A stretch of DNA of 64,000 nt from Diplonema japonicum (Eukaryota; Euglenozoa; Diplonemea; Diplonemida; Diplonemidae): assembly GCA_964019335.1 (NCBI GenBank), contig OZ025651.1, forward strand, positions 310,001-374,000, in the 5' to 3' direction. Both the position numbers and the translations under genes were made by a program. This document shows, piece by piece, positions 21,663 to 32,700 of the stretch (position 1 is the first letter of the stretch; each line of letters starts with the position of its first letter). The notes below the pieces were generated by a model. It was not told the origin of the DNA. It was given only the letters and a program-made list of their open reading frames with translations, and did no database searches.

Positions 21663-23876
21663 TCACTGAAGCGACAAAGTCGTGTTTACATAAGGGCTTT
21701 GGGTTATGACGAATTTTCCGGCGTTGGGAGGAGCGGTGCAGAGGGTGATCTCGTAGGCACCGGGCTGGGGGGCGAAGGATGTGTCCATCAAGCGCAGGGA
21801 AGTGGTCGAGACTTCAGCACAGACTTCCTGCGATGCTTGAGGTGCGATGAGGGTGGACCTCTGAAACCCGACAAGGTACGTGTTGGGTGTCTTTGAGGAA
21901 TACTTGCGAGGGGGCATGGCATACACCTGCAGCACCTCCTCAGTGGCGTATGCCCCTGTGTTCTTTATGGTCGCGCACACAGTTGCTACAAACCCCACAG
22001 CGGCAGGTAGAACATTAGGCGATGCAAGCCCGCCCGACAGCTCCACTGTAGTGTATGTGAGACCAAACCCAAACTTGTACAAAGGCATCTCTGTCAAATG
22101 CCTGTACGTTCTCCCCGGCGGTGTGTCCAATGCCATGTCCAGCTTCGGCGGCACTTGCTCTACGCCAACGGGCCACGTCATCGGCAGCTTCCCCGACGGG
22201 GACACGACACCAGACAAGAGTTGCCCCACAGCCTCGCCACCCCTGCTCCCGCCATACCACATCACAAGAATAGCCGGGGCGTACTGCGCTTCCCAGTTCA
22301 TCGAAATAGGCCCACCTGTTACCACCACAAGAATGAAGTTCTTGTTTACTTGGTACAGCTGCTGCATTAATTTGGTCTGTTGCCCAGGCATTTGCAGATC
22401 AGGCCTGTCGTGCCCTTCGCCCTCGCAGTGCACGCCGCCCTTGCCTTGCCCACCTTGACAGTTGCGGTTTCCCCCAACAAAGATCACGTAGTCAGCGGTC
22501 TTAGCCTGAGCCACGGCATCCGCAAAGCCGGAAGTATCGTTGCTTTCGACGGCAACACCGAAGGAGTAGGTCACTTCCACGCCGTGCGGCTCGTATGCGT
22601 CCTTGATACCTTGAAGGGGGGTCGTGAGGGAGCAGTTTTGAAGGATGGGCCCATTGCCGCCAAACTCGCACCCCATGTAGTTCCCGAGGAGGGAGTACGT
22701 GTCGTTCGCACCCCAGCCGACGACAAGGAGCTTCTTCAAGGAGCTTGGCTTGAGTGGCAGCATGTTGTCTTGGTTCTTGACGAGGACCTGCGAACGCAAA
22801 GCAACATCTTCAGCAATCTGCAGGTTTTCAGGCGACTGGATGTCTGCTTGAGTCAAGTTCGAGTACATGACAGTCGCAGGTGGATCGAAGGTCCCTGCTG
22901 CCATCCTTGCAGTGAAGAGCCTACTCACAGCAAGGTCCAGCTGGCTGGTTTCGATTGTTCCTGCCTCCAAAGCGTCGGACAGATGGTGGAACACGGTACC
23001 CGAGTTCAGGTCAACGCCTGCGTTGAGGCCTGCCGCAGCAGCCTGTGTTGTATTTTGGAACCTGTGGTACTTCGAGACCATGAACTCAAGTGCCCCGGAG
23101 TCTGTGACGACGTAGTTCTCCGGCTTGGTGAAGCCGAACTCGTCCTTGAGGACTGCCTTCAGCATTGGGGACATGCACATGGGGTATCCGTTGATGCCGT
23201 TGTAAGAACACATGATGGATACGGATTTCTTAGCGCACAGTTCCCAGGCAGGGAAGTAGTACTGCCTAAGGTCCGTCTCTGTGATATTGGGGTCGAACGA
23301 CAGGCGTGGTGGCTCTTCGTCAACGCCGTAGGCGGCAAATGCCTTGCAGGTGGCGAGTGTCTGGTAGATGTCGGTTTGAGGGCCATTCTGCAGCCCGTCG
23401 ACAAAAGCTTCTGTCAGCTTGGTGGCCAAGAATGGATCTTCGCCATAGGTTTCTTGCCCACGGCCCCACCTCGGGTCGCGCATGAGGTTCCCTACGGGGC
23501 CCCACAAGTCCAGCCCATAGTTCATGACCGACGAGCCGTTGTTCTGCTTCAGGGCAATGTTGTACTTTGCGCGCTGCTCGTTGGCCGACACCCTCCCTGC
23601 CTTGTACACAAGAGCGGGGCTAAACGAAGCTGCCATACCAATGGCTTGCGTGAACTGCGTGCTGACACCATTGTCAACGTCCCCGTGTAGCACGTTATTC
23701 CTCCAGTGGTAGGAACCCACACCCAGCCTGTCAATTGCAGGTGCTGCAACCACCATCTGCGCTATCTTCTCCTGCGTGGTCATGTTCCCGACCAGCATGG
23801 CGACCCTCTCCCGTCTGGGCAGCGTGTTGTCGAACCAGGGGAAGGCCCCTACAACAGCTATTGTGAACAGCAACAT
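21663..23876 (-). CDS. Secreted GH3 glycosidase (beta-xylosidase/beta-glucosidase type)
   Basis: 737 residues, close to the usual length of plant and fungal beta-xylosidase/alpha-arabinofuranosidase members of family GH3. The first 11 residues (MLLFTIAVVGA) form a short signal peptide, so the enzyme is likely secreted or lysosomal. The N-terminal barrel has LDLWGPVGNLMRDPRWGR and the family signature. The catalytic nucleophile is the Asp in VVTDSGA (about residue 257). The second domain carries an EGHDRPDLQMP segment (about 485), whose Glu is the expected acid/base. A fibronectin-like C-terminal domain closes the protein. It removes terminal beta-linked sugars from plant or algal polysaccharides; the exact sugar cannot be told from sequence. 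No introns. Such an enzyme suits a heterotroph feeding on algal or plant debris. Confidence 0.92.
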   Translation of the reverse strand: MLLFTIAVVGAFPWFDNTLPRRERVAMLVGNMTTQEKIAQMVVAAPAIDRLGVGSYHWRNNVLHGDVDNGVSTQFTQAIGMAASFSPALVYKAGRVSANEQRAKYNIALKQNNGSSVMNYGLDLWGPVGNLMRDPRWGRGQETYGEDPFLATKLTEAFVDGLQNGPQTDIYQTLATCKAFAAYGVDEEPPRLSFDPNITETDLRQYYFPAWELCAKKSVSIMCSYNGINGYPMCMSPMLKAVLKDEFGFTKPENYVVTDSGALEFMVSKYHRFQNTTQAAAAGLNAGVDLNSGTVFHHLSDALEAGTIETSQLDLAVSRLFTARMAAGTFDPPATVMYSNLTQADIQSPENLQIAEDVALRSQVLVKNQDNMLPLKPSSLKKLLVVGWGANDTYSLLGNYMGCEFGGNGPILQNCSLTTPLQGIKDAYEPHGVEVTYSFGVAVESNDTSGFADAVAQAKTADYVIFVGGNRNCQGGQGKGGVHCEGEGHDRPDLQMPGQQTKLMQQLYQVNKNFILVVVTGGPISMNWEAQYAPAILVMWYGGSRGGEAVGQLLSGVVSPSGKLPMTWPVGVEQVPPKLDMALDTPPGRTYRHLTEMPLYKFGFGLTYTTVELSGGLASPNVLPAAVGFVATVCATIKNTGAYATEEVLQVYAMPPRKYSSKTPNTYLVGFQRSTLIAPQASQEVCAEVSTTSLRLMDTSFAPQPGAYEITLCTAPPNAGKFVITQSPYVNTTLSLQ

Positions 23877-23974
23877 ATTTCTTAGTTGTCCTTAAGGTAG
23901 ATTGGAACAAGCAGTAAAGTGTGATGATGAATGTATGTACAGATAAGACCCACATGGAAATATGGTTTTTCAAC

Positions 23975-25123
23975 TTAGTCGGAGTCTTGTGCCAGGTCAG
24001 CTGCGGCCATCGAGCGCCTTCTGCCCGGCTCGAAGAGGTCGTCTGTCCCCAACTCGGGGTGGACCACGTCGCTAACGTACTGGTGTTTGATAATGCTCGC
24101 CATGGAGGATAGGAACACGTCGTTGTTCACACCCGTGACCAAAAAGCAGTTTTTCCAACGGTTGGCCTTCTTCATCGATGCTTCCGTGCCGTACCAGTCC
24201 AGCACCGTCATCCCGCGGGTTTCCCTCCCCCACAGCTCGATCGTGCAGTAGGTCTCAAACTTTTCTGTGATACAATTAGGTTCCAGCGCAACAACCATCG
24301 CCACCGCGTCGGGTATAACGCACGTCTCGTCTTGTGTGATCGGTTCGTCCCCCGTGTCGGGCCTATCACCGTTGGTCGACGGTCTTGTGAATTCTTCCAG
24401 TCTCTTGAACAGCTTCTCGTAAAATACTTGAACCCTATTTTGCTCACCGCCTCGTCCTAGCCATTTGTCAAACCACGCCCACGTCAACGGGCACGCCACG
24501 GTCACCTCCCAAGCAACGAGGTACACCGGAATGGATGCGGTGTTGAGCACTATGTTGGCCGCTTCGGGGTCGCAGTGAAAGTTGAACTCGGCGGCCATGT
24601 TGCTATTCCCCTTTGCCTCGTACGCGCCTCCCATCACGACCACCCCAGGGTACCCATCACCGCCTAGGTACTGGCACAGATCAGGGTTGAGCTTTAGTGC
24701 TAAGGCGAGGTTGGTGCAAGGGCCAAGGACGACGAGCTGCCAGATCTCGTTGGACTTTTCCCATGGTTTTATGTCCTTCATTAGGTGTACCAAGGCGAGA
24801 CAGGCAGGTGTGTCTGAGGTTGGCTGGTGAAGGGGTTTTGGGAAGTCAGCATCCCCGTACCCATCCTTCCCATACCCCTCCCACGCCACTGTCTCCCGTC
24901 GTCCCAAGATAGGCCCCTCGGCTCCTTTATACAGAGGGATGTTGAAACCGTAAAAGTCGAGGAGCTTCCCTGCGTTCTCAGTCGCTTGGAAGACGCTCAC
25001 GTTCCCCCAGCAGGTTGTGATGGCTACGATCTCGACGTCCGGATGGGAGAAGGCCAACATCAGTGCCACGGCATCGTCGCCGCCGCTGTCCGTGTCCACA
25101 ATCAGCTTTCTTTTTCTAAACAT
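23975..25123 (-). CDS. Inosine-uridine preferring nucleoside hydrolase
   Basis: The enzyme cleaves the N-glycosidic bond of ribonucleosides to free base and ribose, a step of purine and pyrimidine salvage. The start at 25123 (MFRKRK) is placed right after a GCAG acceptor-like site and immediately before the family's N-terminal motif; upstream in-frame codons are ignored. The Ca2+-binding signature is clear: DTDSGGDDAVALMLA at residues 9-23, with the expected cluster of Asp. TTCWGNVS (about 36) and the central NMAAEFNFHCDPEAAN (about 170, matching the family's E-x-N-x-x-x-DP-x-A block) are also present. 382 residues is slightly longer than most members (310-350), with an acidic C-terminal tail. 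Nucleoside hydrolases are typical of purine-auxotrophic protists. Confidence 0.92.
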   Translation of the reverse strand: MFRKRKLIVDTDSGGDDAVALMLAFSHPDVEIVAITTCWGNVSVFQATENAGKLLDFYGFNIPLYKGAEGPILGRRETVAWEGYGKDGYGDADFPKPLHQPTSDTPACLALVHLMKDIKPWEKSNEIWQLVVLGPCTNLALALKLNPDLCQYLGGDGYPGVVVMGGAYEAKGNSNMAAEFNFHCDPEAANIVLNTASIPVYLVAWEVTVACPLTWAWFDKWLGRGGEQNRVQVFYEKLFKRLEEFTRPSTNGDRPDTGDEPITQDETCVIPDAVAMVVALEPNCITEKFETYCTIELWGRETRGMTVLDWYGTEASMKKANRWKNCFLVTGVNNDVFLSSMASIIKHQYVSDVVHPELGTDDLFEPGRRRSMAAADLAQDSD

Positions 25124-25217
25124 CGCTGCAATGCATCTGCTTTCTTCTGGGGCTTTTCCTTTTTTGTTGAGGGGGGGATGGTGTAAAAATGAAAAAGAAC
25201 CCACAAAAAAAAAAGAA

Positions 25218-26015
25218 CTACTTTGCAGGGGTTATCCACCCCAATAAATGTTCGGCCTCTGTCGAGCCGGCTTCTGCTGCCACCTGCAGCCATCTGGTAG
25301 CTTTTGTCTTCGCGACGGCAGCCTTGTCAGGCGGGAGGAGCTCTCCCAACATGTACAGCTTCCCCAGCGAGAGTTGCGAATCCACGTGGTTAAGAGCAGC
25401 GCCTTTGGAAAAATAGCGGAAGGCCGCGGGCAGGCTTTTGTCGACAAGGGGCGTGCCTGATTCATATTGAAGGCCTAGAGCAAAAGCAGCCGGAGGATAG
25501 TTGTGAAAAGCAGAGAGGTGAAGCCACTTTGAGGCTTGTAGGCGATCAACAGGAACACCTTTTCCTTCTTCCAGCGCAATGGATATTAGATACTCCGCTT
25601 TTGGGTGTCCGGCTTGTGAGGCGGTGTCGAGGAAACGCAGGGCTTCACTTGAAGGAAAGTACAAAGAGGCGTACTCGACCATCGCTACAACAGAGCCTGC
25701 CTCGGAGGCGCTTTTCAAAACCATTTGCTTGAAATCTGGATCGTCGGCCTTCCCTGCTATCCCTATGAGATACGCTGGTGAGTCACCGCTCAGCTCTGCC
25801 ATTTCAATGCATTCGTCAAGTTCCTTGCCTTCAAGCTTTGTAAGCACATCCACCACCTCTGGTACCTCTTCTATTTCGGTGTATTTTAACATCTCGTAGA
25901 TCTCTTTGAACATTTCGCATTCTCGGTAGAAAACCCTCGCCTGCTGCATCGGGGGGTGGGGTATCTTGCAGCCTAACTTGTACCCCTCTATCCCCTCGCG
26001 GTGTTTTCTTATCAT
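25218..26015 (-). CDS. SEL1-like repeat protein
   Basis: 265 residues from the ATG at 26015; the frame extends upstream only through low-complexity sequence. The C-terminal two thirds consists of about four helical hairpin repeats of SEL1/TPR-like type, with the repeated Ala-Gly/Leu-Gly pattern (GHPKAEYLISIALEEGKGV, PPAAFALGLQYESG, VDSQLSLGKLYMLGE, GSTEAEHLLGW). SEL1 repeats build scaffolds for protein-protein contact, for example in ER quality control or signalling. No signal peptide or membrane helix is visible, so it is probably cytosolic. The partner is unknown. Confidence 0.82.
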   Translation of the reverse strand: MIRKHREGIEGYKLGCKIPHPPMQQARVFYRECEMFKEIYEMLKYTEIEEVPEVVDVLTKLEGKELDECIEMAELSGDSPAYLIGIAGKADDPDFKQMVLKSASEAGSVVAMVEYASLYFPSSEALRFLDTASQAGHPKAEYLISIALEEGKGVPVDRLQASKWLHLSAFHNYPPAAFALGLQYESGTPLVDKSLPAAFRYFSKGAALNHVDSQLSLGKLYMLGELLPPDKAAVAKTKATRWLQVAAEAGSTEAEHLLGWITPAK

Positions 26016-26697
26016 AAAATATTCCTTTCTCCCCCCCCTCTCCCCCTCCTTGAAAAACAAAATAAGAGGGGAAAGAGAAAAAAAGAACATGCAAAAAATA
26101 AAAGAAAAATAAGAAACAGGGGAAGGTAGCTGGAAATAAAGGAAAAAGAAGGGGAGGGGAAGAGGAAGAACTGCCTCTTTAACAAGTAAGTGTAAAGATA
26201 TATAACAGCATTCTCGGGGGGGAGAGAGAGAGAGAGAAAAAGGCGTTGTTTTAAAAAGGAACTATAAAAGAAAATATGCCAAAAGAAGGGGGAGGAAAAG
26301 GGGGGGGGGGGGGGGGGGGGACGATTTGCTAGTTTACAACAAAATAGCACTTCCCCCTGTTGAAGTATCTTTTCTTCTTCCTCTATCTTCCCATTTCTTC
26401 ATTTTTTCTTTACCCCCCCCCCTAAAGTGTACCTAAGAGAACAACAAAGCCCAAAGAAAGTCGCGTTTTTTCTTTCCTGGGCCATGGGTGAATGAAAAAA
26501 AAGAATAAGAAAAAAAATATTTTATGACTATAAGCCTTTGTTGTTCGCACGCGCTAAAGCTGCGAATTCTTTTTTTTTTTTTTTTTTTTGCTCGACACAA
26601 ATTGCAAAAATAGTCACAAAAAAAACTTTTTTCCTTTGTAAAAAAAAAAAAAAAAAAAAGATACAAAAAAAAAATCCTTTTTTCTTGTTTTACCACC
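26016..26697. other. Non-coding gap rich in homopolymers
   Basis: This gap between the SEL1 gene and the secreted Cys-rich gene shows no coding signal. It holds a G run of 21 at 26300-26320, a GA repeat near 26225-26240 and A/T runs of 18-20 near 26571-26589 and 26640-26659. On the minus strand the last of these become T tracts ahead of the SEL1 gene and could serve as polypyrimidine tracts for trans-splicing or poly(A) placement. Confidence 0.5.
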
Positions 26698-27528
26698 TCA
26701 TTTATCTTTACAGATAAGATTGTCAGCGAGAGGCAACGTCATTTTCTTAACGGGAGTGGTACACCCAGGTGAGAACTCGGAGAAAGTGACGACAGGCTTG
26801 GACGCGGTTTTCAACCCGGTGGTCTTGAAGGAGAGGAATATGGGGTTTGTAGCGCAATCAACTGGAGAATACCCCGCGCATGCCTTGAATCCAAAACGAA
26901 CATTCATTTTAGGATCCCAGACGACTGGTGTGGGGACGCGAAGACCACGGGAGAGGTACGCATTGTAACAAGAAGAAGTGTCCACAGTGTCCCTCGGGAA
27001 ACAATCGAAAACTTCATCATTCTCCGCATCTGTTATCGAAAACATTTCAGAGAGCTGGAGAGGGGTCCCTGCTTTGCTGAACACCTCAAACTGAATCCCA
27101 GACACATTATGGATTTCAACAGAGTAGTAGACCTTGTCACCAGGATTCAAACAAGGAAGTCTTATCTCCGTTTCCCCAGCCTCCCCTTTGCATTTGAGCT
27201 CCGTAGGGTTGCTGAATGGTAGGTACGGTCTCTTCGCATCTAAGGTGTCTGCAGTGAGATCTTCCAGATCTGATTTGTCACACACTTCAAAGTCGCAGCC
27301 CGGGGCCATGTTTTTGCAAATGTTGAAATTCATGCAATCCTGCCCGGGTGCGATCCCCTCCTTTAAGCTTAGTGCATGCTGCAGGCATTCGTCCGAACAC
27401 ACAACCAGCTTTCTGTCTGGCATGCAGTTCAAACTCTGCATTTTATCCCTGAACATGGAACATTCCTCAGCAGACACCGACGCCGCAAGGGCGATGAATA
27501 TGGCTGCTGACCCGATGGTGGTGTACAT
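26698..27528 (-). CDS. Secreted Cys-rich protein of unknown family
   Basis: 276 residues with a clear signal peptide (about 1-20, hydrophobic core IGSAAIFIALAASVSA, cleavage before EE). The mature part has about 15 Cys. The first 70 residues hold closely spaced Cys in a helical layout (CSMF, CMPD, CSDECLQHA, CMNFNICKN, CDFEVC), somewhat like elicitin or saposin-type disulfide-bonded folds. The remaining 190 residues look like a beta-sandwich with three or four disulfides. It may be a cell-surface or secreted binding protein. I do not recognise the family. The start codon follows directly after an A/T homopolymer region. Confidence 0.75.
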   Translation of the reverse strand: MYTTIGSAAIFIALAASVSAEECSMFRDKMQSLNCMPDRKLVVCSDECLQHALSLKEGIAPGQDCMNFNICKNMAPGCDFEVCDKSDLEDLTADTLDAKRPYLPFSNPTELKCKGEAGETEIRLPCLNPGDKVYYSVEIHNVSGIQFEVFSKAGTPLQLSEMFSITDAENDEVFDCFPRDTVDTSSCYNAYLSRGLRVPTPVVWDPKMNVRFGFKACAGYSPVDCATNPIFLSFKTTGLKTASKPVVTFSEFSPGCTTPVKKMTLPLADNLICKDK

Positions 27529-27665
27529 TTCTTTTTTTTTTTTTTTTTATTTCCCTTTTCTTGGTGTGAAAAAAGTACAAAAAAAAAAAAAAAGACAAAA
27601 AATATGATCAGAAGCGTGCGGGGGCATTTTTTTTTTTTTTTTTTTTTTTTGTTCCCTTCATTATT

Positions 27666-29270
27666 TCACGCGTTCCCCGCCTTCCCCCTCAGTGGATTGA
27701 TTAAACCCGGTGATCGTTGATGAAAGGGGACTCCATTGAAGCTGCGGGGGTTTGAATATAATAATTCGTTTCAGAAAAAAGAAGAAAAAAAAAAAAACCA
27801 CAAACCTAGCCTTCCCCGTCGACCGATCGACGACTTCGCCAACCATTTTGAATTTTTCGATCGTTTTCCGAACTGCAGGGTGCTGGTCCTCCATCGAAGC
27901 ATGCTACACAAGATTTTTTTTTTTTTTTTTTTTGCTCATACTGGATCAAACGCAGCTTTCCCAATTGTACGCCCCTGGATAGACCCCTCAGCGAGCCTCG
28001 GTTTTGCCTTCGCGTACAATTTTTCAAGCTTGGCAGGGTCCACTCTTGGAGGGGCATGTTTCGAGAACAACTCCGGCTGCGTTTCCGGAGAATCGAACTC
28101 AGTAACAGTGCTCCAGTGGTCATCACCTTCTTCAACATCGGAATGCTCAGCTTGCGAATGTAAAGGCGAACTTGCAGGGACGTCCCATAGGATGGTATCG
28201 TTCACATTGTCAGGGTTGAGGAAATGAAGCACAGATGTTATGTCAGAATCATGCCCGCCAGCCTCGCCACATCTATTAACGATGCTGTTTGCGGCTGTTG
28301 TGAGCGGGAGGTGCGCTTTTAAATCGGGTGAAAGCACATCGGCTTCCAAAATCGAAATATTTTTCGCCATCCTGGATATGGTCTGCCCCGTCACGATTTT
28401 CCCTTTAGACGCGAACTGCGCAGGGAAGTACATCGCGTTCCTTCTGTACATATTAGACCCACCCAATGAACTATCAAGAACTCGTGTCAGCTTATCCATA
28501 TCAGTAACACCTAATGTCTTCGCCAATAATGCCGACTCCGCCGACGCAACAGCGTGCACTGCGGAGATATTTTCATGAATCATTTTTGTAGCTGTCCCCA
28601 TTCCGGATGCTCCCATGTACTCTATACAATGTGCGTAACGTGCCATGACACGCACTACACGGCGGAAGGCCATCTCATCACCGCCCACCATCACTGTTAA
28701 ATTACCAGTTTGAGAAAGCTCCGGTGAACCTGCTATCGGAGCATCGAGGTATTGCAAACCACGTGCTTCAGCAAGTTCACTGAACTCTCGTGTTGTAGGA
28801 AGGTCGACTGTAGTGTGGTTTATGATAATCGTGCCTGGTTTCGCGTTGAGGAGAATAGCGTCGTCACGGTGGAGCAGAACATCCCTCGCTGCTCGGATGT
28901 TGGCCAAGCATACAATTATGATATCGGTGAAGCGTGGGATGTCCAACAGGATAGGACGTTGGAAGCAGTGCCGCTGTAGTTGTGTTTCAAGGTATTCTGC
29001 ATAGGCCTTTAGTTTTCTCTCGTTTCTGGTCCATACGTGGACGCTGTGGGTGGGTTCCTTGACCACTTTCCATAGCATGCCCATGCCCATTTCTCCGAGG
29101 CCCACCCATCCTATTTTTTCCGTGTCCTTCACCAGCACCTCGGGTCGAACAGCCTCCCGTTCTTCTTCCCCCATCTCCGGTCGTTTCATGTAATCTTTGT
29201 ACCCTACACCATGCAGGTTGTCCCCTCCAAACGGCTCGGGCCTGAGGCGGAGAACGCATCTCCGGAGCAT
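27666..29270 (-). CDS. Beta-hydroxyacid dehydrogenase (3-hydroxyisobutyrate/6PGDH superfamily), three exons
   Basis: Exons 29270-27942, 27903-27806 and 27741-27666. The introns are 38 nt (GTATGA...GTAG) and 64 nt (GTTTGT...GCAG), and codon phase is kept; the product is 500 residues. The NAD(P)-binding motif GWVGLGEMGMGM is at about 55, the substrate-binding loop DAPIAGSPELSQTGNLTVMVGG at about 175, and the catalytic Lys in TKMIHEN at about 227, all in the order of this superfamily. Members oxidise small beta-hydroxyacids such as 3-hydroxyisobutyrate, tartronate semialdehyde or glyoxylate derivatives. The N-terminus is Arg-rich (MLRRCVLRLRPEPF), so mitochondrial import is possible. The C-terminal 150 residues beyond the usual all-helical domain are unusual. 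The last intron is less certain: reading through it also gives an open frame of similar length. Confidence 0.88.
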
Positions 29271-29323
29271 TGTATCTTTTTTTTTTTTCCTCTTTTTCCC
29301 CCCCCCGTCCTTTTTTTTAAATA

Positions 29324-29567
29324 TTATGTAACCAGAAACCAGCGAGTTTCTTTGTCATGTCCTTCCTGTGCAATGGACCAGGGCTTCATCATGTTCTCGC
29401 AGACGAAGCCAGCGCATGAAGTGAGCATGTCGGCCAGCATGTAGCCACTGCCGCACTCCTGCTGGCCTGCTCTGTAGACAAGAGCGGAGCAGACACTGGG
29501 AGGGGGACTGTTAACTGAATTGTGCAATACTTCCTATAGGCGCTCTTGCAACGACCACCACAGCCAT
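29324..29567 (-). CDS. Possible small Cys-containing protein (model uncertain)
   Basis: Between the dehydrogenase and the ankyrin gene a frame ending GYMLADMLTSCAGFVCEN...RWFLVT stops at 29326-29324. The first ATG after several acceptor-like AG sites is at 29567 (MAVVVVARAPIG). A GTATT donor near 29530 could join the two through an intron of about 64 nt, giving a protein of roughly 60 residues with several Cys. Other acceptors would use a different frame. No family is recognised. The spacing, strand and codon composition are gene-like, but the exon structure is a guess. Confidence 0.3.
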
Positions 29568-29753
29568 CGCCAACGTGCCAAAAAATGGGCTGAACTTTCA
29601 CACTGGTGGGAGCCAAACGTTTCAGAATTAAAAAAAAAAAAGCTGAGGCCAGGATAAATGTAAAAAGAGAAACGAAAAATGGGATAAAACCGTTAAGATA
29701 AAAACGAAAGAAGAACAAGGGGGGAAAAAAGAAATCCTCTGAAAAGGAAGTAA

Positions 29754-32700
29754 TCAACAAGCAGCACTCTTTCTTTTCTTTCTCAACCCAAGCGAGTGTA
29801 GCTCATCGATCGTGACACCTGTGTGTGCCCTCTTCTTGCACCGCATCTCGACGTAGTCACCAGCGTCCCAACCTTCATCATCGGTGGCATTGATGCGAGA
29901 TTCTAAATTCTGTATGACAGCAAGGTTTGTGATGCACTTAATGGTGTTTTTAGGGGACTGTCTGCTGCAAAGGGCCATCAGGGGAGTGAGCCCCCCACTG
30001 TTGTCCACGGCTGGGTCCAGAGGGCAACCGGCGTTGATTAGCTGCACCATTTCGAAGTACGAAAGGTTTGCGGCGGTCCAGAAAGGGGTTTCCCCAGTGC
30101 TTCCTTTGAGGCTGAGGTCAGGGTCACACCTCAGAATATCCTGTAGGAGCGACGTAGATCTCGACTGCAGCCTGCGTTTAAAGAACACATGAAGAGCAGT
30201 ATCACCATTAACATCTCGGGCGTTGATATCGGTAACCCTCGTGAGAAGGCTTTTCGCAACGTAATCAAATCGATGCTTTATGGCGATGTGGAGGGGGGAA
30301 CCGAGGTTCACATCTATTGTCTTGTATGTGGCAAGCCAGTTTGCTACACATATAATGTTTAACTCAATGGAACGCTGTAGAAGCGTTTTGCCGTCTTCAT
30401 TAGTAGCATTCACAAGATGCGGGGCGCTGCCTAGCATCGCTTTAACGGTACCATGAGTGTGGTAAAGGTAGCACTGCTTCGTCTCCCCCGTCAAAGCACG
30501 ATGCAGCAGCTCTGTGGTCACCTTTGCTCCCTTTAAAAGCACCATGGTCGTAATTTTATGCGCTTTTATTCTTACCGCGGCACGCAGCCCTTTATCCAGA
30601 TCAGAACACTTTGCGGTCAACAGCCATGTGACGTGGTTGTACGTAATCCTGCTATCGATCGCTATTTTCAAAGAGTTGCTCCCCGGGCATAGCTTTTCCC
30701 TGACCTCCTCGCTCATGTGAATCTTATGTCTCAGCGCCGCCAGCAGGATCCGATCGTTATCGCTGCCTTCCTTGTTGGGGAGCAGCACGCTCAGCCACTT
30801 CGAACGTTCGAGAGTATCTAGTTTTTTACCTGATAAAATCTCCGGAATGTAATTGTGGAGCTTCGCCACGTTGCTCTCGTGCAGCGCCCGAACGCACCTT
30901 AAGCAACCTCTTTTGAGGATGTATGTGATTACACCGTGGGGTACCGATCCCATCGTGGTCAGGAGATCTCCTAAACTCCCGTGGGTTTCGTGCATCCTGA
31001 CAGCTTTAAATATCATCTCGGGGGTCACAGTGATCTTCCCGTTTGCAATGAGAAGTTTGACGCACTTTGGGTATGATTTGCGAATGAAGGCCAATGTCGC
31101 ATTGCCGATTGAAGGGTCGGCACCCAACTCCAAAAGCTTTTTCAAAACGGGTTCCGGGTCGTCCTTCATCCGAGCAGCCACCGCGTGAAATACAGTCCGT
31201 CCCTTTTCGTCACGCATGGTGACGATGCTGGCCGCTTCTTTCGGTCGTCGGTTCAGCAGATGTATCAGCAAACGAGAGTGAGAACAGGCTTTCATAAATT
31301 GTTTGAGGAAAGGCGTCTCAGTATCGACAGGGAAGACGCTGGCCAACGTGTCCTGTCCCATTATGATTGCCTTCTCCAATGCGGGTTGAAAGTTGGTGTC
31401 GAGCGTCAGCAGCATCTTTGCGGCATCTTCGCATCCTGACCTGACAGCCCACTTCAAAGGGTTGCCCACCCCTGCGTCTGCACCATGGGACAGGAGGGCT
31501 GCGATTACACTACAGGCTCCATTGCCAGCAGCGAGTTCGAGGGGCGTTCTTCGTTCCTTTAAAGATACTTTGTTCGCTTCCGAACCGAGTTCGAGCAGCA
31601 GTGGTACAAAGGCAGGGCTGCTACTGACAGCCAGTTGCAAGTTGGTAGCACCGTTGCTTTTGTGAGCATTTACATCAGCGCCACGATCGATGAGCAATGT
31701 TACGAGAGATGTGTTTCCCAATTGGAGAGCCGTCCCGAGGAGAGACCTGTAAAGAGGGATTCCAGCGTCTAGGAGAGTTTCCACATTGCTCGTCAGGCCT
31801 TTTTTCGCAGCTTCCACGATGGGTACGTCTTTTGTTGTTGTTTTTGCAGTGACACCCGCCTTGAGGAGCTCTTTGAGGAAGCGAGGGTCTGGGTTCCTTG
31901 CTGCGGCAACCACGGCAGCCCCGTTGGTGGGTTTCAAGTGGATACTATCCGTGTCGTCGGCGCACCATTGTAAAAGAAACCGAAACCCCTCTATGTCGGT
32001 GTGGCCGCACGCTTTTCGGAGGAGAACCTTGTTGACGACAGTGATCGCTTCGTTGACATCCTCGCCCTTCAAGTGTTTCCTCAGGAGAGGCCCGTGGCTT
32101 CGTATGTATGCAGGATTCATGCATTCCGCAATGCCCACCGTAGCCCAACAGAAATTCTCCTCAAGAAAAACTTGCAGAACCTCTAAGCTCGGGTTCATCA
32201 GTACATGCTTCATGTCGTCAGCAGTCACGCGGTCATAGGCTGTTCGTGCAAAGGCCTTGCGGACAAGAGGGACGCTGCCCCTCTTAATCGCTTGGATCAT
32301 GGGCGTGTACATCCCTGTAAACGTGTCGCAAGCGTCGATCGCCATCTCGACGAACTCATCTGATGCCATGTCTATCCGGTTGGAGGAGAAGACGCGTGCA
32401 AGCTCTCTTCTGAAGGCTCGTGAAGTGTACCCAATTTGGATGACGTGTTTGATGCGTTCAGGGAAGGCGAATGCCTTATTATGCAAGCCGGACCAGTGCC
32501 AGTTATCTTCTTCGTTCCACGCGTTGCCCTTCGAGTCTTTGAATAGCTGCAGCCACTTTTGGGTTTTGTATTTCCTGCCCCTCTCGCTGAGGTACATTTG
32601 GATGAATGCCTCTGCGGTCATCCCGTTCAGTTCGGGTTCGGCGTCTATGAGAGTGCGTGCCATTGCTCCAGGCGGGAGGGTGACTTCTATTGGATCGTCC

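Noticed and set aside
22380-23690. 436-codon open frame on the plus strand
   Set aside because: It is antisense to the GH3 glycosidase, whose active-site motifs are all on the minus strand; the plus frame has no family features.
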